From contig NZ_AMSI01000006.1 in assembly GCF_000300515.1 (NCBI RefSeq), positions 62,001 to 126,000 on the forward strand: DNA of 64,000 nt, in the 5' to 3' direction. The stretch is from Nitratireductor indicus C115 (GTDB lineage Bacteria; Pseudomonadota; Alphaproteobacteria; Rhizobiales; Rhizobiaceae). The position numbers and the translations under genes were made by a program. The notes under the pieces are model-generated. The model was not told the origin of the DNA. It searched no databases and was given only the letters and a program-made list of their open reading frames with translations. How positions within the stretch are numbered: the first letter of the stretch is position 1; the number at the start of each line of letters is the position of its first letter. Of the stretch, positions 1 to 8,489 are shown one piece after another.

Positions 1-415
1 ACTTGATCTCGTCGCTGGGCTGCTTTTCCGATTCCTCTTTATCATCCGGCGCTGAAAAACCGTCCCGGATCGACGCTCCGATGACTTCCGCCCAATGCGC
101 AGGTGTCTGCTCCGTCAGACCCTTTATGAAGCCTTGTCCGACATCACTCTCGGTAAACGTCCAGACGGCAAGCCAGCCGCCAAAGATGTAGATGCCGATT
201 TTGCTCTTGAAGGAACCGGCCTGCGGCGGGAGCACCAGGATTTCATATTTCAGCTTCCCGTCGAATACCTCCCTGTTGAGGGAAGCCACGATCGCAGCTG
301 TCTGCTGTGCCGTGCGAACAAAGGTTGCCAAGGGTATTTCATGGCCGGGCAGATCAAAGTGGATCGGCAGGACCGCAACCGCGCCACCCGTCTCCTGTTC
401 CGATCTTTCTGCCAT
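1..415 (-). CDS. unrecognised protein, N-terminal part (gene runs off the left edge)
   Basis: An open frame begins at an ATG at 415-413 and stays open for 138 codons to the edge, so the C-terminus is missing. It starts 21 bases after the upstream gene's stop codon on the same strand and is probably the distal gene of the methyltransferase operon. The N-terminal half has alternating hydrophobic stretches and the segment VLPPQAGSFKSKIGIYIFGG, which ends in a hydrophobic, glycine-containing run. This is followed by ESDVGQGFIKGLT and an acidic/lysine-rich tail. I have seen similar unnamed proteins in phage and island contexts but cannot assign a family or a function. Confidence 0.6.
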   Translation of the reverse strand, partial: MAERSEQETGGAVAVLPIHFDLPGHEIPLATFVRTAQQTAAIVASLNREVFDGKLKYEILVLPPQAGSFKSKIGIYIFGGWLAVWTFTESDVGQGFIKGLTEQTPAHWAEVIGASIRDGFSAPDDKEESEKQPSDEIK

Positions 416-436
416 TCTGCCCCCTTACAGCCCCGT

Positions 437-1186
437 TCAGGCGGCTTTTACCTGCCCCGCAGTCATGAGTTTCCGCCACTTCTCAAATTCATCGGGCAGA
501 ATTCCAATGAATGCACTGTCAGCCATGCATTCCGGATCATAGGTCAGGTCCAGCTGGCGGAGGACGAGCCCAAAGCGTCGGGCACTGCCTCGACCGTTGC
601 CCGCAACGCCGGTGCGCGGGCGCGACTTCCCGTTATCAAAATACAGCTTGTTTGCCGCCTTGATGATGGGCCTGCTCCCAAGGACCTGCTGCCGGCCGCC
701 AAACTGTTCGAGTATTTCCCCATGCACACTGAGGGGGTGCGCCGACTTACGCGGCGCAATCAGAAGAAAGCGCGACGCTTCACCGTGGTCTTTTACAAGC
801 TGCCAGGGGGAGCGTACCAGGTGACGGTAATAGTGGCGGTAATCAGAGCTGAGTGCGTACAGATACTCCTGCTTCGGTGACCGGTTTCCACCGGCATCCG
901 GCGGGCAAAGCCTGTCGAACCAATGCAGGGCGAGAGCACTCCACAGCCCTTTATCGCCGCTGATGGCGGCGGCGTCGAATTGCTTAAGCAGCGTATTCAG
1001 ATAGACGCCGAACATGTACCGGTCATCGAACTGTCCGGTTCCGGGTTCAATATGGAAGTCAAGCGGCGCAGACGTTTCCGGACTCTCAAGAAGGTGATAC
1101 GGTGGCGGTCCTTCTGCCCCGTCTCTGATGTAATCGGTGAACGCAGCGATCCCGGCTTCGTTAAGCTTTCTGAATTTCCCCGCCAT
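437..1186 (-). CDS. unrecognised 249-aa protein of the methyltransferase/GHKL operon
   Basis: Its ATG overlaps the stop codon of the upstream gene by one base (TAATG), which indicates translational coupling. The protein is soluble-looking, with no signal peptide or membrane segment. A conspicuous aromatic/basic stretch reads SSDYRHYYRHLVRSPWQLV at about residues 112-130, and the C-terminal half is basic (KSRPRTG, GRGSARRFG). I do not recognise a catalytic motif. Its tight linkage to a C5 methyltransferase, Vsr and a GHKL ATPase suggests it is a structural or effector part of the same defence or repair module. That role is inference only. Confidence 0.7.
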   Translation of the reverse strand: MAGKFRKLNEAGIAAFTDYIRDGAEGPPPYHLLESPETSAPLDFHIEPGTGQFDDRYMFGVYLNTLLKQFDAAAISGDKGLWSALALHWFDRLCPPDAGGNRSPKQEYLYALSSDYRHYYRHLVRSPWQLVKDHGEASRFLLIAPRKSAHPLSVHGEILEQFGGRQQVLGSRPIIKAANKLYFDNGKSRPRTGVAGNGRGSARRFGLVLRQLDLTYDPECMADSAFIGILPDEFEKWRKLMTAGQVKAA

Positions 1187-1962
1187 TAATGTTCCTCCGC
1201 AGCAGTTCTGATCCTGTCCACCAGTGACAGGTTTTCACAAAACCGCATTGCAACGTCATCAATCCAGTTTTCTTTCGAAATCTCATCGGGAAGTTCGCGC
1301 GGATCGTCTGCCGCTCCGAGTTCGTTCCGGCAGTACTCGAGCCATTCTTCCTTCCATCCAGGTTCGTCGTCCTCCTCACCCGTGTCGGACACTCTGACAA
1401 GGTCCTTGAGGACGAAACGCAAAGCTGCCGGAAGTAAAAGTCCCTGCATCATAGGACTTTCCAAAAGCTTGTGTGAAAACCCCGGAATTCGCTTGTTCAC
1501 AACAAGGACGGGGCGGTCTCCCTGCTCGATCTCAACCTTCCAGACATCGTGGCGAAGATCGCTGTAGAGTATCGGAAAGATACTGCGACGACCGTCGCTG
1601 TCGTCTTCACTTTTGGGTTTCAGACGTTCTGCCGACCCAAGCAGTTTTCCCGGCTCTGCATCATTATCGACCACCTTCAGCCGGAACAGAACGGAACCGC
1701 TCTTGTCCACTTCGCTTAGGACCAGTACATCCGGAACATTCAGCGCGTTTACAGTTCCGCAATCGAACCGCATTCCGGACGAGCGATGATACGCTTCAAC
1801 AGCAACCGTCGCGTCTCCGGGGAAATTCTGATTGTCGAGTTTCAGTGAAACTTTCGCTTTCAACGGCTCGTCGGGTGCAGTTTCAAGCATACTGATCTCG
1901 ATACATTCGCGCCCTATGCGCTTGCGGCCCGTTGAGTTAATGCGTCTCTTCGCCGTGCTCAT
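1186..1962 (-). CDS. unrecognised 258-aa protein of the methyltransferase/GHKL operon
   Basis: Start and stop both overlap neighbouring genes by one base in TAATG arrangements, so it lies inside a compact operon. The N-terminus is basic (residues 5-18 are rich in R and K). Residues 35-110 look beta-rich, with alternating hydrophobic residues. The C-terminal third is acidic, with several Trp residues (PGWKEEWLEYC, ENWIDD). No nuclease, helicase or ATPase motif is visible. It may partner the GHKL ATPase encoded immediately upstream, but this rests on gene order alone. Confidence 0.7.
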   Translation of the reverse strand: MSTAKRRINSTGRKRIGRECIEISMLETAPDEPLKAKVSLKLDNQNFPGDATVAVEAYHRSSGMRFDCGTVNALNVPDVLVLSEVDKSGSVLFRLKVVDNDAEPGKLLGSAERLKPKSEDDSDGRRSIFPILYSDLRHDVWKVEIEQGDRPVLVVNKRIPGFSHKLLESPMMQGLLLPAALRFVLKDLVRVSDTGEEDDEPGWKEEWLEYCRNELGAADDPRELPDEISKENWIDDVAMRFCENLSLVDRIRTAAEEH

Positions 1963-3782
1963 TACAAGGCCCTCGCATCCACGATCAGATCACGCACGAC
2001 ATCAAAGCCGCTGGCTTTCAGATAAAAATCCGGCCCCGTGACATCAAAATAAAGGGTATTGGGCTTGGCAGCTTTGATTTCACCGCCAGTCCTTTCAAAA
2101 ATAATCTGTTTTGATTTGCTCAGATCAAAATCGAACGGGCTGAATCTCTTGAAGGGATCAGCGCCGATCATGTCATACGCCATCCGAAGGCGTATCCGTC
2201 TTGGAAAGCTCCACTGTTGCGCTCCCGGTCCTGCAAGGATTTCAAAACCGCCATTGACCGGATTGATGCGGATTGCCGCTTCTCTTGGCGGAATCTCAGG
2301 TTTCGGCTTCTTGACGCGCTTTTTCTTTCCCTTTGAAGCCTGCGCTTTGTCGGCAAGAGAAAAGAAGTCGATCAGCGCATCCTCATCCTGGGTCTCTTTC
2401 TGGTCTGCGATCATGTTGTAGAGATCGCGCAATGACTGTCTGATCGCAGAAAGCGTTTTTCGCGGACTGTCCCAACGGGAGGTCAGCTTCTCCGCATTGG
2501 AATTCCACGCTGTGTGCGCCGGATTCTCCGCGTCACCAAGAAATTCCGCCACAATGTCATCGTGTGCAATCATGGCACCACGGGCAACGGCGCCGGTAAA
2601 ATGCCGCTCGCCCGGCAGCGTGATGGGGCCTCTGGCAAACAGGGAGAAAGGCTCTTCACCTTCGGCCAGAGCCTTTATGAAGAGATCGATGTTTCCGGTT
2701 TGCGGCGCTTTGCCTTTGGGTTTCAGCACAACCGGCACGCGAAGATGGACGAGATTACCGGCTGAGAATGCGGCCTTCATCGCTTCAATCTGCTCGGGTG
2801 ACAGATGATCGGGCAACAGCCGGGAGTCGCCAATCGTCCCCGACGCACCTGCCGCTGTTGTGGAACCCAGTGCGTCACTGATTTCCTTTACAAACGGGAA
2901 CGGAACATGCGCACCCTTTTTCTCGACGCTGGCGGCGACATCCAGAAAAGTGGATGCGCTGATCAGCGTCTCGCCGACCTCAACTTCCAGCTTCCCTGCG
3001 AGAATCGGAAAGTAATAGTTGTTCACCACGCCGGAGAGGATGGTGTCCTCGGTGATGCCATCAATAAAATAGGGGATAATAATACTGAGGCCCGGCTGGC
3101 TGCTGCGTTCCACACCGAACAGCGTTCGGAAGGCTTCAACCGCATGGGGATCATTCACGGGCAGCTGGAAGTTGAGGCCGTTTCCCGATCGCCCCTCAAA
3201 CCAGAAACCGTGCGCGGGATAGTAGACATTTCCGATTGAGTGATTTGCCAGCACGGCCTGTCCCATGACGGACGGGCTATTCTCTCCGGCACGAACGGTC
3301 GCCCCGAAGAAAGATCGAACGCGCGATGAAGAGGAATAGACAAGCTTACCCAGCCCCCACCTGCCGCCTTTCTGACCGGACTTTTCCGACTCCCCGACAG
3401 CGCGCCAGAAATTGTCGAAGTTATCCTTGTCAGGTTCTTCAAAGCTGCCGGTCAGCCCTTTCGTATTATAATCCTCGATTACCAGAACACGTATTGCGCC
3501 CTCTTCATAGTCGGGGCGCTTGATTCCGCATGCATCAAGGTGCGGCTGAAGACCGTTGAAGTATTTCGCAAGCTCGGCAGTTTCAATAGAGTTCAGCGTT
3601 TTCAGACTGAAGCGGACCTTGACGGAACCGGCTCCGTTACCCGCATCGGAAGAGTTTTGTATGACTTCCCTGACGAGCGCTTCAGCCAGACCGACATCAT
3701 CGTTGTTGAACTGATCCCTCTGCGTTACGCCAATCCGGACGCTTGAGGGGTCCGCTTTGTTGAATTCCCAGTAACCCGCCAT
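1962..3782 (-). CDS. GHKL-type (MutL/MORC-like) ATPase, 606 aa
   Basis: The N-terminal domain carries the GHKL ATP-binding motifs. Motif N1 is EVIQNSSDAG, with Asn43 and Asp46 placed to bind Mg and adenine. A variant N2 motif at residues 104-111 is D-x-x-T-K-G-L-T. The glycine-rich lid at about 139-147 reads GGRWGLGKL. The rest (about 200-606) resembles no MutL or Hsp90 C-terminus I know and contains a Lys-rich linker near residue 480. GHKL ATPases of this kind are known next to C5 methylases in restriction-like loci (the prokaryotic MORC/MutL group). Here the gene follows dcm, vsr and a small gene, with GGAAG eight bases before the ATG. I infer an ATP-driven clamp or switch acting on DNA. 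The substrate is unknown. Confidence 0.8.
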   Translation of the reverse strand: MAGYWEFNKADPSSVRIGVTQRDQFNNDDVGLAEALVREVIQNSSDAGNGAGSVKVRFSLKTLNSIETAELAKYFNGLQPHLDACGIKRPDYEEGAIRVLVIEDYNTKGLTGSFEEPDKDNFDNFWRAVGESEKSGQKGGRWGLGKLVYSSSSRVRSFFGATVRAGENSPSVMGQAVLANHSIGNVYYPAHGFWFEGRSGNGLNFQLPVNDPHAVEAFRTLFGVERSSQPGLSIIIPYFIDGITEDTILSGVVNNYYFPILAGKLEVEVGETLISASTFLDVAASVEKKGAHVPFPFVKEISDALGSTTAAGASGTIGDSRLLPDHLSPEQIEAMKAAFSAGNLVHLRVPVVLKPKGKAPQTGNIDLFIKALAEGEEPFSLFARGPITLPGERHFTGAVARGAMIAHDDIVAEFLGDAENPAHTAWNSNAEKLTSRWDSPRKTLSAIRQSLRDLYNMIADQKETQDEDALIDFFSLADKAQASKGKKKRVKKPKPEIPPREAAIRINPVNGGFEILAGPGAQQWSFPRRIRLRMAYDMIGADPFKRFSPFDFDLSKSKQIIFERTGGEIKAAKPNTLYFDVTGPDFYLKASGFDVVRDLIVDARAL

Positions 3783-3784
3783 CG

Positions 3785-4012
3785 TTAGTCTTCCAATCTG
3801 AAATCAGTGTCCTTTCCGCCGGAGTCGCCAAGGAACCTGGCTTTTGCGGAATCCACTTCCTTTTGCAGTGCCCGAACGATCTTCCGGGCATCATCTTCGG
3901 AATACTCATAGGAGTTCTTGTTTGCCAGGTTGCCGATCAGCCGGATATCCTTGATCGCACGGTTGACGCGCGCCTCGGCCAGATCGATGAACTTTTTTCG
4001 TTTGTCGCGCAT
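3785..4012 (-). CDS. 75-aa conserved-type small protein between vsr and the GHKL ATPase
   Basis: The frame is open back to 4081, but the best start is the ATG at 4012, which has a strong AAGGAG eight bases upstream. The longer version has no ribosome-binding site. The product is highly charged, with a predicted helical segment (FIDLAEARVNRAIKDIRLIG) followed by residues such as NSYEYSEDDARKIVRAL and an acidic tail. It ends two bases before the start of the ATPase gene. Small proteins of this look recur beside such ATPases, so it may be a dedicated partner or DNA-binding adaptor. The function is not known. Confidence 0.72.
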   Translation of the reverse strand: MRDKRKKFIDLAEARVNRAIKDIRLIGNLANKNSYEYSEDDARKIVRALQKEVDSAKARFLGDSGGKDTDFRLED

Positions 4013-4110
4013 ATACAGACTCCTTTTCGCCTCCATATCGTGCATATTTGCGATATGTGAGTCAATAAGAGGTTTGTACATTTATAAAATGTACGTGATA
4101 TGTGTGCGAT

Positions 4111-4539
4111 CTATGGGCGACCTTCCGGGCCAAGAAGCTGATTTTTAACGACATTCAGGACCACCTCCGGATCGGACTTGAGCTCACACTCCCACACGAT
4201 CAGCACCCTCCACCCTGCGCGTTCCAGTTCGATCGTCTTCTGCCTGTCGCGCTCAACAGTGCGCCGGAATTTCTCCTGCCAGAACCCGGCTCGGGTTTTT
4301 GGTGTTGTCGCACCGGCACAACCTTCGTGCCGGTGCCAAAAGCAGCCGTGAACAAAGATGACGGTCCGGTGTTTCCGGAGGACGATATCCGGTTTTCCTG
4401 GCAGGCCTGATACGTGAAGACGGAACCGAAAACCCGCGCTGTGAAGCAGCCTTCGCAGGAGCAGTTCCGGCTGTGTGTCCTTGCCCCGGATTCGGGACAT
4501 GTTCCAGCTTCTGTGCTCCTTTGATATCCGGTCGGTCAC
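4111..4539 (-). CDS. vsr: very short patch repair (Vsr-type) endonuclease
   Basis: The 142-aa product has the usual Vsr length. It shows the family hallmarks in order: the N-terminal MSRIRGKDTQPELLLRRLL helix, the catalytic segment GLPGKPDIV with the metal-binding Asp, and the FVHGCFWHRH core carrying the conserved His and zinc-binding residues. These are followed by a C-terminal FWQEKF-R-ERD stretch. Vsr nicks T:G mismatches that arise by deamination of 5-methylcytosine at Dcm sites. The start overlaps the methyltransferase stop in an ATGA, as expected for a coupled pair. In this operon it could also act as the cleaving component of a restriction-like module, which would be unusual. Confidence 0.93.
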   Translation of the reverse strand: MTDRISKEHRSWNMSRIRGKDTQPELLLRRLLHSAGFRFRLHVSGLPGKPDIVLRKHRTVIFVHGCFWHRHEGCAGATTPKTRAGFWQEKFRRTVERDRQKTIELERAGWRVLIVWECELKSDPEVVLNVVKNQLLGPEGRP

Positions 4540-6092
4540 GCGGCTCCGTCTTTCATAGCGTCCAGGACCTCCGCGATAATCGCCGCAATCTGCCGCGCCA
4601 GATAAGGAGGCACGGCGTTACCGACCTGATGATACTGAGCAGTGCGCGGTCCCTGGAATTTGTAGTTATCCGGGAATGTCTGGAGGCGTGCCGCCTCCCT
4701 GACCGTTAGACTCCGGCACTGTGCGGGATCGTAATGAATGAAATAGTGCCCGTCCTTGGAAATGTGGGAGGTAATTGTTGTGGAGGGCTGCTCCGGCAAC
4801 TGAACACGGAACCGGTCCGAAAACATCTTCCCCTCGCGTCCCAGTGCGACGTTGCCGTGTTCAGGCAGCAGGCTTTCCGGAAAATCCACAAGCTTGGGGC
4901 TTCTGCCGGTAATCGATGCAAACGATGATGCAAAAGCGTAACGGCGAAGGTCGGAAGCCATGTGGCCGCGCGATTCGTGGCCGTCCAGAAAATCGAGATG
5001 CGGATCATGAATGCTGTCGGCAACATCATGTCCCGCAGAAGGTTTGGCCGGATAGCGGGTTGACCGGCGATTAAGTTTTTGAAGCGGCCGCCCCAGATCA
5101 ATGCTCATCATATCGATAAGATCACCGGCATATTCGTGACCGTTCAACTCCAGCCTGACGGCCGCCGGATCGATGCCGGCGATTTCGTTCCGCCATGCGG
5201 TCAGGGAATCCCCGCCCTTTGAAAGGCCGCTCCGGATTGCCGGGAGATTACCGATTGTCTGCCTGAGGGTCGGCGACTTGCGGGGCTTCAGCCTGCCGGG
5301 CACCACCCTGATGTCCTTGCGAACGCCGACAATGAACATGCGGTGCCGCGCCTGTGGCACTCCGTAGTCCTCGGCACGGACAAGAAACAGCCGTGGTTCG
5401 GCTTCCAGCCCCGGAAGTTCATCCTGGGACAGCGAATAAAGCCGATAGCCAAGACCATTTGACGTACTTCCCAGTGCCGCCTTGGGACTGGTGAGATCGG
5501 CAAGAATCCGGTTGATTACCAGTTCGCCCTTCACCTTTGCGGACAGAAGCCCTTTAACGTTCTCCATCACGAAAACCGGCGGTGCATGATCGATGATGAT
5601 CTGAAGGTACTCCCGGTACAAAAAGTGCCGGATATCCTTCTCGAATTCAGGGTCACCCATCATCCGGGACCGCCCGACAAGCGAATAAGCCTGGCACGGC
5701 GGACCGCCGACGAGCGCCCATCTTGTTTCCGATTTCAGACGCTCGGAGATCAGCTTCCGGACGGTTTCGTGATTTTGCGGGCCGAGAGAGATCTGCAAAG
5801 CGGACCGGTCGGCATGTGCCCTGTTCTCCGGATAGAGATCGTAAAGTTCCTCAAGTGGGATTTCCCCCCGAAGGTAGCGGTAGTAGTCCTCCGGAAACTC
5901 TCCTCTTGGAAAGCTCCTGAGGAAGTGACGCAAATGCAGAGTTTGGAACGAGAAACGGTCCTGTTCAATCGAGGCTGCGCTTCTGAACCGCGGGTTGGCT
6001 TTGCCGTCGTCTAGAGAACAAAAACCTTCGCCGAGCCCGCCAGGACCAGCAAAGACATCGACAACCGGGTATGTTGCGGCGGTGTCAGTCAT
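4536..6092 (-). CDS. dcm: DNA (cytosine-5) methyltransferase
   Basis: A C5 methyltransferase of 518 aa from the chosen start. Motif I is VDVFAGPGGLGEGF. Motif IV is GGPPCQAYSLVGR, with catalytic Cys at about residue 133. Motif VI is ENVKG, motif VIII is QARHRMFIVG, and motif X is VGNAVPP near the C-terminus. A target-recognition region of about 150 residues lies between motifs VIII and X. The frame extends upstream to 6152, but the ATG at 6092 overlaps the Phd-like stop codon by eight bases and gives the expected short N-terminus. It is the methylating half of this island. The target sequence cannot be read from the sequence. Confidence 0.93.
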   Translation of the reverse strand: MTDTAATYPVVDVFAGPGGLGEGFCSLDDGKANPRFRSAASIEQDRFSFQTLHLRHFLRSFPRGEFPEDYYRYLRGEIPLEELYDLYPENRAHADRSALQISLGPQNHETVRKLISERLKSETRWALVGGPPCQAYSLVGRSRMMGDPEFEKDIRHFLYREYLQIIIDHAPPVFVMENVKGLLSAKVKGELVINRILADLTSPKAALGSTSNGLGYRLYSLSQDELPGLEAEPRLFLVRAEDYGVPQARHRMFIVGVRKDIRVVPGRLKPRKSPTLRQTIGNLPAIRSGLSKGGDSLTAWRNEIAGIDPAAVRLELNGHEYAGDLIDMMSIDLGRPLQKLNRRSTRYPAKPSAGHDVADSIHDPHLDFLDGHESRGHMASDLRRYAFASSFASITGRSPKLVDFPESLLPEHGNVALGREGKMFSDRFRVQLPEQPSTTITSHISKDGHYFIHYDPAQCRSLTVREAARLQTFPDNYKFQGPRTAQYHQVGNAVPPYLARQIAAIIAEVLDAMKDGAA

Positions 6093-6267
6093 GGTTGTCG
6101 CCTGCATTCCGTTCCGGGGCTTCGGTGGACAGACGCTTATAGTCTTCAACACTCATGACTATGACAACCGGACGTCCGTGCTTTTCAATAGAGACCGGCT
6201 CCTGCCGAGCGGTATCAATAAGAAATCCGAAGCGGTTTTTCGCTTCGCGAGCCGACATTGACTTCAT
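6085..6267 (-). CDS. short Phd/YefM-family antitoxin-like DNA-binding protein, no toxin beside it
   Basis: Sixty residues starting MKSMSAREAKNRFGFLIDTA, followed by PVSIEKHGRPVVIVMSVEDY. This is the complete N-terminal DNA-binding fold of Phd/YefM antitoxins. The C-terminal toxin-neutralising helix is nearly absent, since only about 14 residues follow the core. No RelE, Doc or other toxin gene is adjacent. It is the first gene of the methyltransferase operon and overlaps dcm by eight bases. I infer that it autoregulates the operon in the way that controller (C) proteins do in restriction-modification loci. A start at the second ATG (6258) is also possible. Confidence 0.8.
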   Translation of the reverse strand: MKSMSAREAKNRFGFLIDTARQEPVSIEKHGRPVVIVMSVEDYKRLSTEAPERNAGDNHD

Positions 6268-6753
6268 GCAGGTCTGATCCAAAAGAGCTATTATGGCTAT
6301 TGTGTACTGGCAGACTGTCCGGCGCAACGTGTTCGAGAGATTCCATCCCCAACAAGATGGCGCGCATCCAACCCGTGCAGCGTCGGCCATGGGAGTATGG
6401 GACAGCAGGAATGCTCCCAACGGGCAGCGGAACGCCCTTTGGTCGATGGGGTGCGGGAGCGTTGAAGACTGCCTTGTGAGTGATCAAACGGCGTGCGACG
6501 CCGCCCCACTATTGATAGTCTTGTCGCATCATTAAATGTCCTGCAAGAGCTCGAAGTGTGAATTCGCGCTTGCCGAACGAACTTCTAAACAGGTGTCGAA
6601 CCCGGCCGTTCCCGAGGGCACGAAAACCCTCGATCCGCTCCCCAGAATATCGGCGCGAGTGACTAATCGAGATAGGTCAACTATGCTGTCTCAAGGGCAC
6701 GATAGTGTCCAAAAAGGCAAAATACCGTGGCAATCGACACCGGGAGGAGCTTC
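6268..6753. other. 486-bp gap at the island's right edge, no convincing gene
   Basis: Several short frames cross this stretch, but none has a ribosome-binding site or a recognisable product. On the minus strand a possible promoter for the methyltransferase operon (TTGCGC, 17 bases, CACAAT) lies about 45-75 bases upstream of the Phd-like start. It overlaps an ATAGC direct repeat that could bind the Phd-like protein. The stretch is the likely boundary between the accessory island and the MNIO operon. No bufferin-precursor gene could be read in any frame. Confidence 0.5.
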
Positions 6754-7674
6754 ATGGAACATTCGCTCGAACCCTTCGCCGAACCCCGGAAACGCTTTCC
6801 GGCATTCGATCCCGCCGGCCGTGCGGGCGCGAGCTTCAAGCCTCAGCACTTCGAGGCGATTGCCAATGCCCCAACCTCAATCGGGTTTCTGGAGGTGCAT
6901 GCGGAAAATTACATGGGTGCAGGCGGCACTCCGCACGCCCTTCTGGAATCGATGCGTGCGCTTCTGCCGATTTCCCTGCATGGCGTTTGCATGTCCATCG
7001 GCGGGCCCGATCCGCTGGACGAGGCTCATCTTTCGCGCTTCGCCGCCCTTGTCGAGCGCTATGAGCCCTTCACTGTGTCCGAACACCTCGCCTGGTCGAC
7101 GCATGACGACATCTTCTTCAACGACCTTCTGCCCCTTCCCTATACGGGTGAAACGCTGACGCGGGTTTGCGAACATATCGAGCGCATGCAGGCAGCCATC
7201 CGCCGCCCGATCCTGCTCGAAAATCCGTCCACCTATGTGCTGTTTCGTGAATCCACCTGGAAGGAGACCGATTTCTTGCGCGAGATCGTGAAACGCACCG
7301 GCTGCGGTCTTCTTCTCGACGTCAACAACGTCTTTGTCTCCGCCACCAATCACGGCTACAGCGCCGGCGACTATCTTGCGCAATTTCCCCTCGAACATGT
7401 GGGCGAAATTCACCTCGCAGGCCATGACGAGCAGGAGGACGACGAAGGCGCGCCCCTGCTGATCGACAGCCATGATCGCCCCGTCTCCGATCCCGTCTGG
7501 CTGCTTTATGAAAAGGTCATTGCCGCGCGTGGCCCCGTAACCACGCTGATTGAGTGGGATGCGGACATTCCCGATTGGCCGGTTCTGCGTGCAGAAGCCG
7601 AGGCGGCGACACATATTCTGGATCGCTATCGTGCGCCCGAAGGGAGCGTGAAGCGCCATGTCCTTCAGTCCTGA
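6754..7674 (+). CDS. bufB: MNIO-family (DUF692) multinuclear iron oxygenase, BufB-like
   Basis: The product is a 306-aa DUF692/MNIO TIM-barrel protein. Metal-ligand segments are visible in order: [46 protein letters not shown] and [13 protein letters not shown] enzymes modify cysteines of ribosomally made peptides, for example to thiooxazoles in copper-binding bufferins. They normally act with a partner of the BufC type, which is encoded next. An upstream GTG (6727) is in frame, but GGAGG six bases before the ATG at 6754 decides the start. The usual DUF2282 precursor gene is not found upstream. Confidence 0.88.
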   Translation: MEHSLEPFAEPRKRFPAFDPAGRAGASFKPQHFEAIANAPTSIGFLEVHAENYMGAGGTPHALLESMRALLPISLHGVCMSIGGPDPLDEAHLSRFAALVERYEPFTVSEHLAWSTHDDIFFNDLLPLPYTGETLTRVCEHIERMQAAIRRPILLENPSTYVLFRESTWKETDFLREIVKRTGCGLLLDVNNVFVSATNHGYSAGDYLAQFPLEHVGEIHLAGHDEQEDDEGAPLLIDSHDRPVSDPVWLLYEKVIAARGPVTTLIEWDADIPDWPVLRAEAEAATHILDRYRAPEGSVKRHVLQS

Positions 7675-8485
7675 ACCCGGCAAGGCCACTTCAACCGTAC
7701 CGGTGCCCTATGGCGATGCCTTCAGCGCCGCCGTGCTTTCTCCGGATCGGCCCGAACCCGCATCGGTAAGCGGGCCGCGCGGCAAGAGCGCCGTAAAGCG
7801 CTTCAACGTCTACAGGAACAATGTCACCCATGGGCTTGTCACCGCACTTGGCGAGATTTTTCCGGCGACGGCTGCCCTGGTCGGAGGTGAAAATTTCGCC
7901 GCCATCGCCCTGGCTTTCCTGCGCACCCATCCGCCCCGCTCTCCCCTGGTCTTCGAGTATGGGCATGACTTCGCGGATTTCCTGCAAAGCCTGGAGCCGC
8001 TTCGTCACCTCCCCTATCTCCCGGATGTGGCGCGCCTCGAACGGGCGTGGCTCGATGCCTATCACGCCGCTGACGTCGCTCCGCTGACCGCCGACACCCT
8101 TGCCTGCATACCGTCGGACAAACTTGCCGACACCCGTTTCACGCCGCATCCGGCGATGGTTCTTCTGGCCTCGCCCTATGCGATCCATTCCATCTTTATC
8201 GCCCACCGCCCCGGCCCGATGCCCGAACGGCTTCAGGCAGGCAGGCCCGAGGCCGTCCTCGTGACCCGTCCGGCCCTGACCGTAGAGCTTCATCTCGTGC
8301 AGGCACCGCAATGGTTCTTCTTCGAACAATTGGCGCGCGGCGAGACATTGGGCGACGCAGCAGCGGCAGTGCTCAACAAGCAGTCCGCAACGGACGCTCC
8401 CTTCGATCTTGCCTCGGCCATCGGCCTCATGATCACAAGCGGAGCGTTTTCCGGTTGCGCCATCCCATCGACAATAAAGGATTGA
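7658..8485 (+). CDS. bufC: DUF2063 putative DNA-binding-domain partner protein, BufC-like
   Basis: The 275-aa protein overlaps the end of bufB by 17 bases. The N-terminal half matches the DUF2063 pattern: a [20 protein letters not shown] segment, then FPATAALVG, then a helical bundle ending [15 protein letters not shown]. In MNIO systems this protein binds the precursor peptide and delivers it to the oxygenase, and the family's DNA-binding label is historical. Nothing in the sequence indicates truncation. It belongs to the bufB-bufC-doxX operon. Confidence 0.82.
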   Translation: MSFSPEPGKATSTVPVPYGDAFSAAVLSPDRPEPASVSGPRGKSAVKRFNVYRNNVTHGLVTALGEIFPATAALVGGENFAAIALAFLRTHPPRSPLVFEYGHDFADFLQSLEPLRHLPYLPDVARLERAWLDAYHAADVAPLTADTLACIPSDKLADTRFTPHPAMVLLASPYAIHSIFIAHRPGPMPERLQAGRPEAVLVTRPALTVELHLVQAPQWFFFEQLARGETLGDAAAAVLNKQSATDAPFDLASAIGLMITSGAFSGCAIPSTIKD

Positions 8486-8489
8486 CGCA

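Noticed and set aside
6085-6487. Complete type II toxin-antitoxin pair with the Phd-like protein
   Set aside because: No toxin-like frame exists on either side. The longer upstream extension of the Phd frame is not supported by a ribosome-binding site.
6690-6770. Possible remnant of a bufferin precursor (a KYRGN...GT spacing seen in one frame just before bufB)
   Set aside because: Only a handful of residues match, the frame lacks cysteines and a signal peptide, and it overlaps the bufB ribosome-binding site. Chance is the better explanation.
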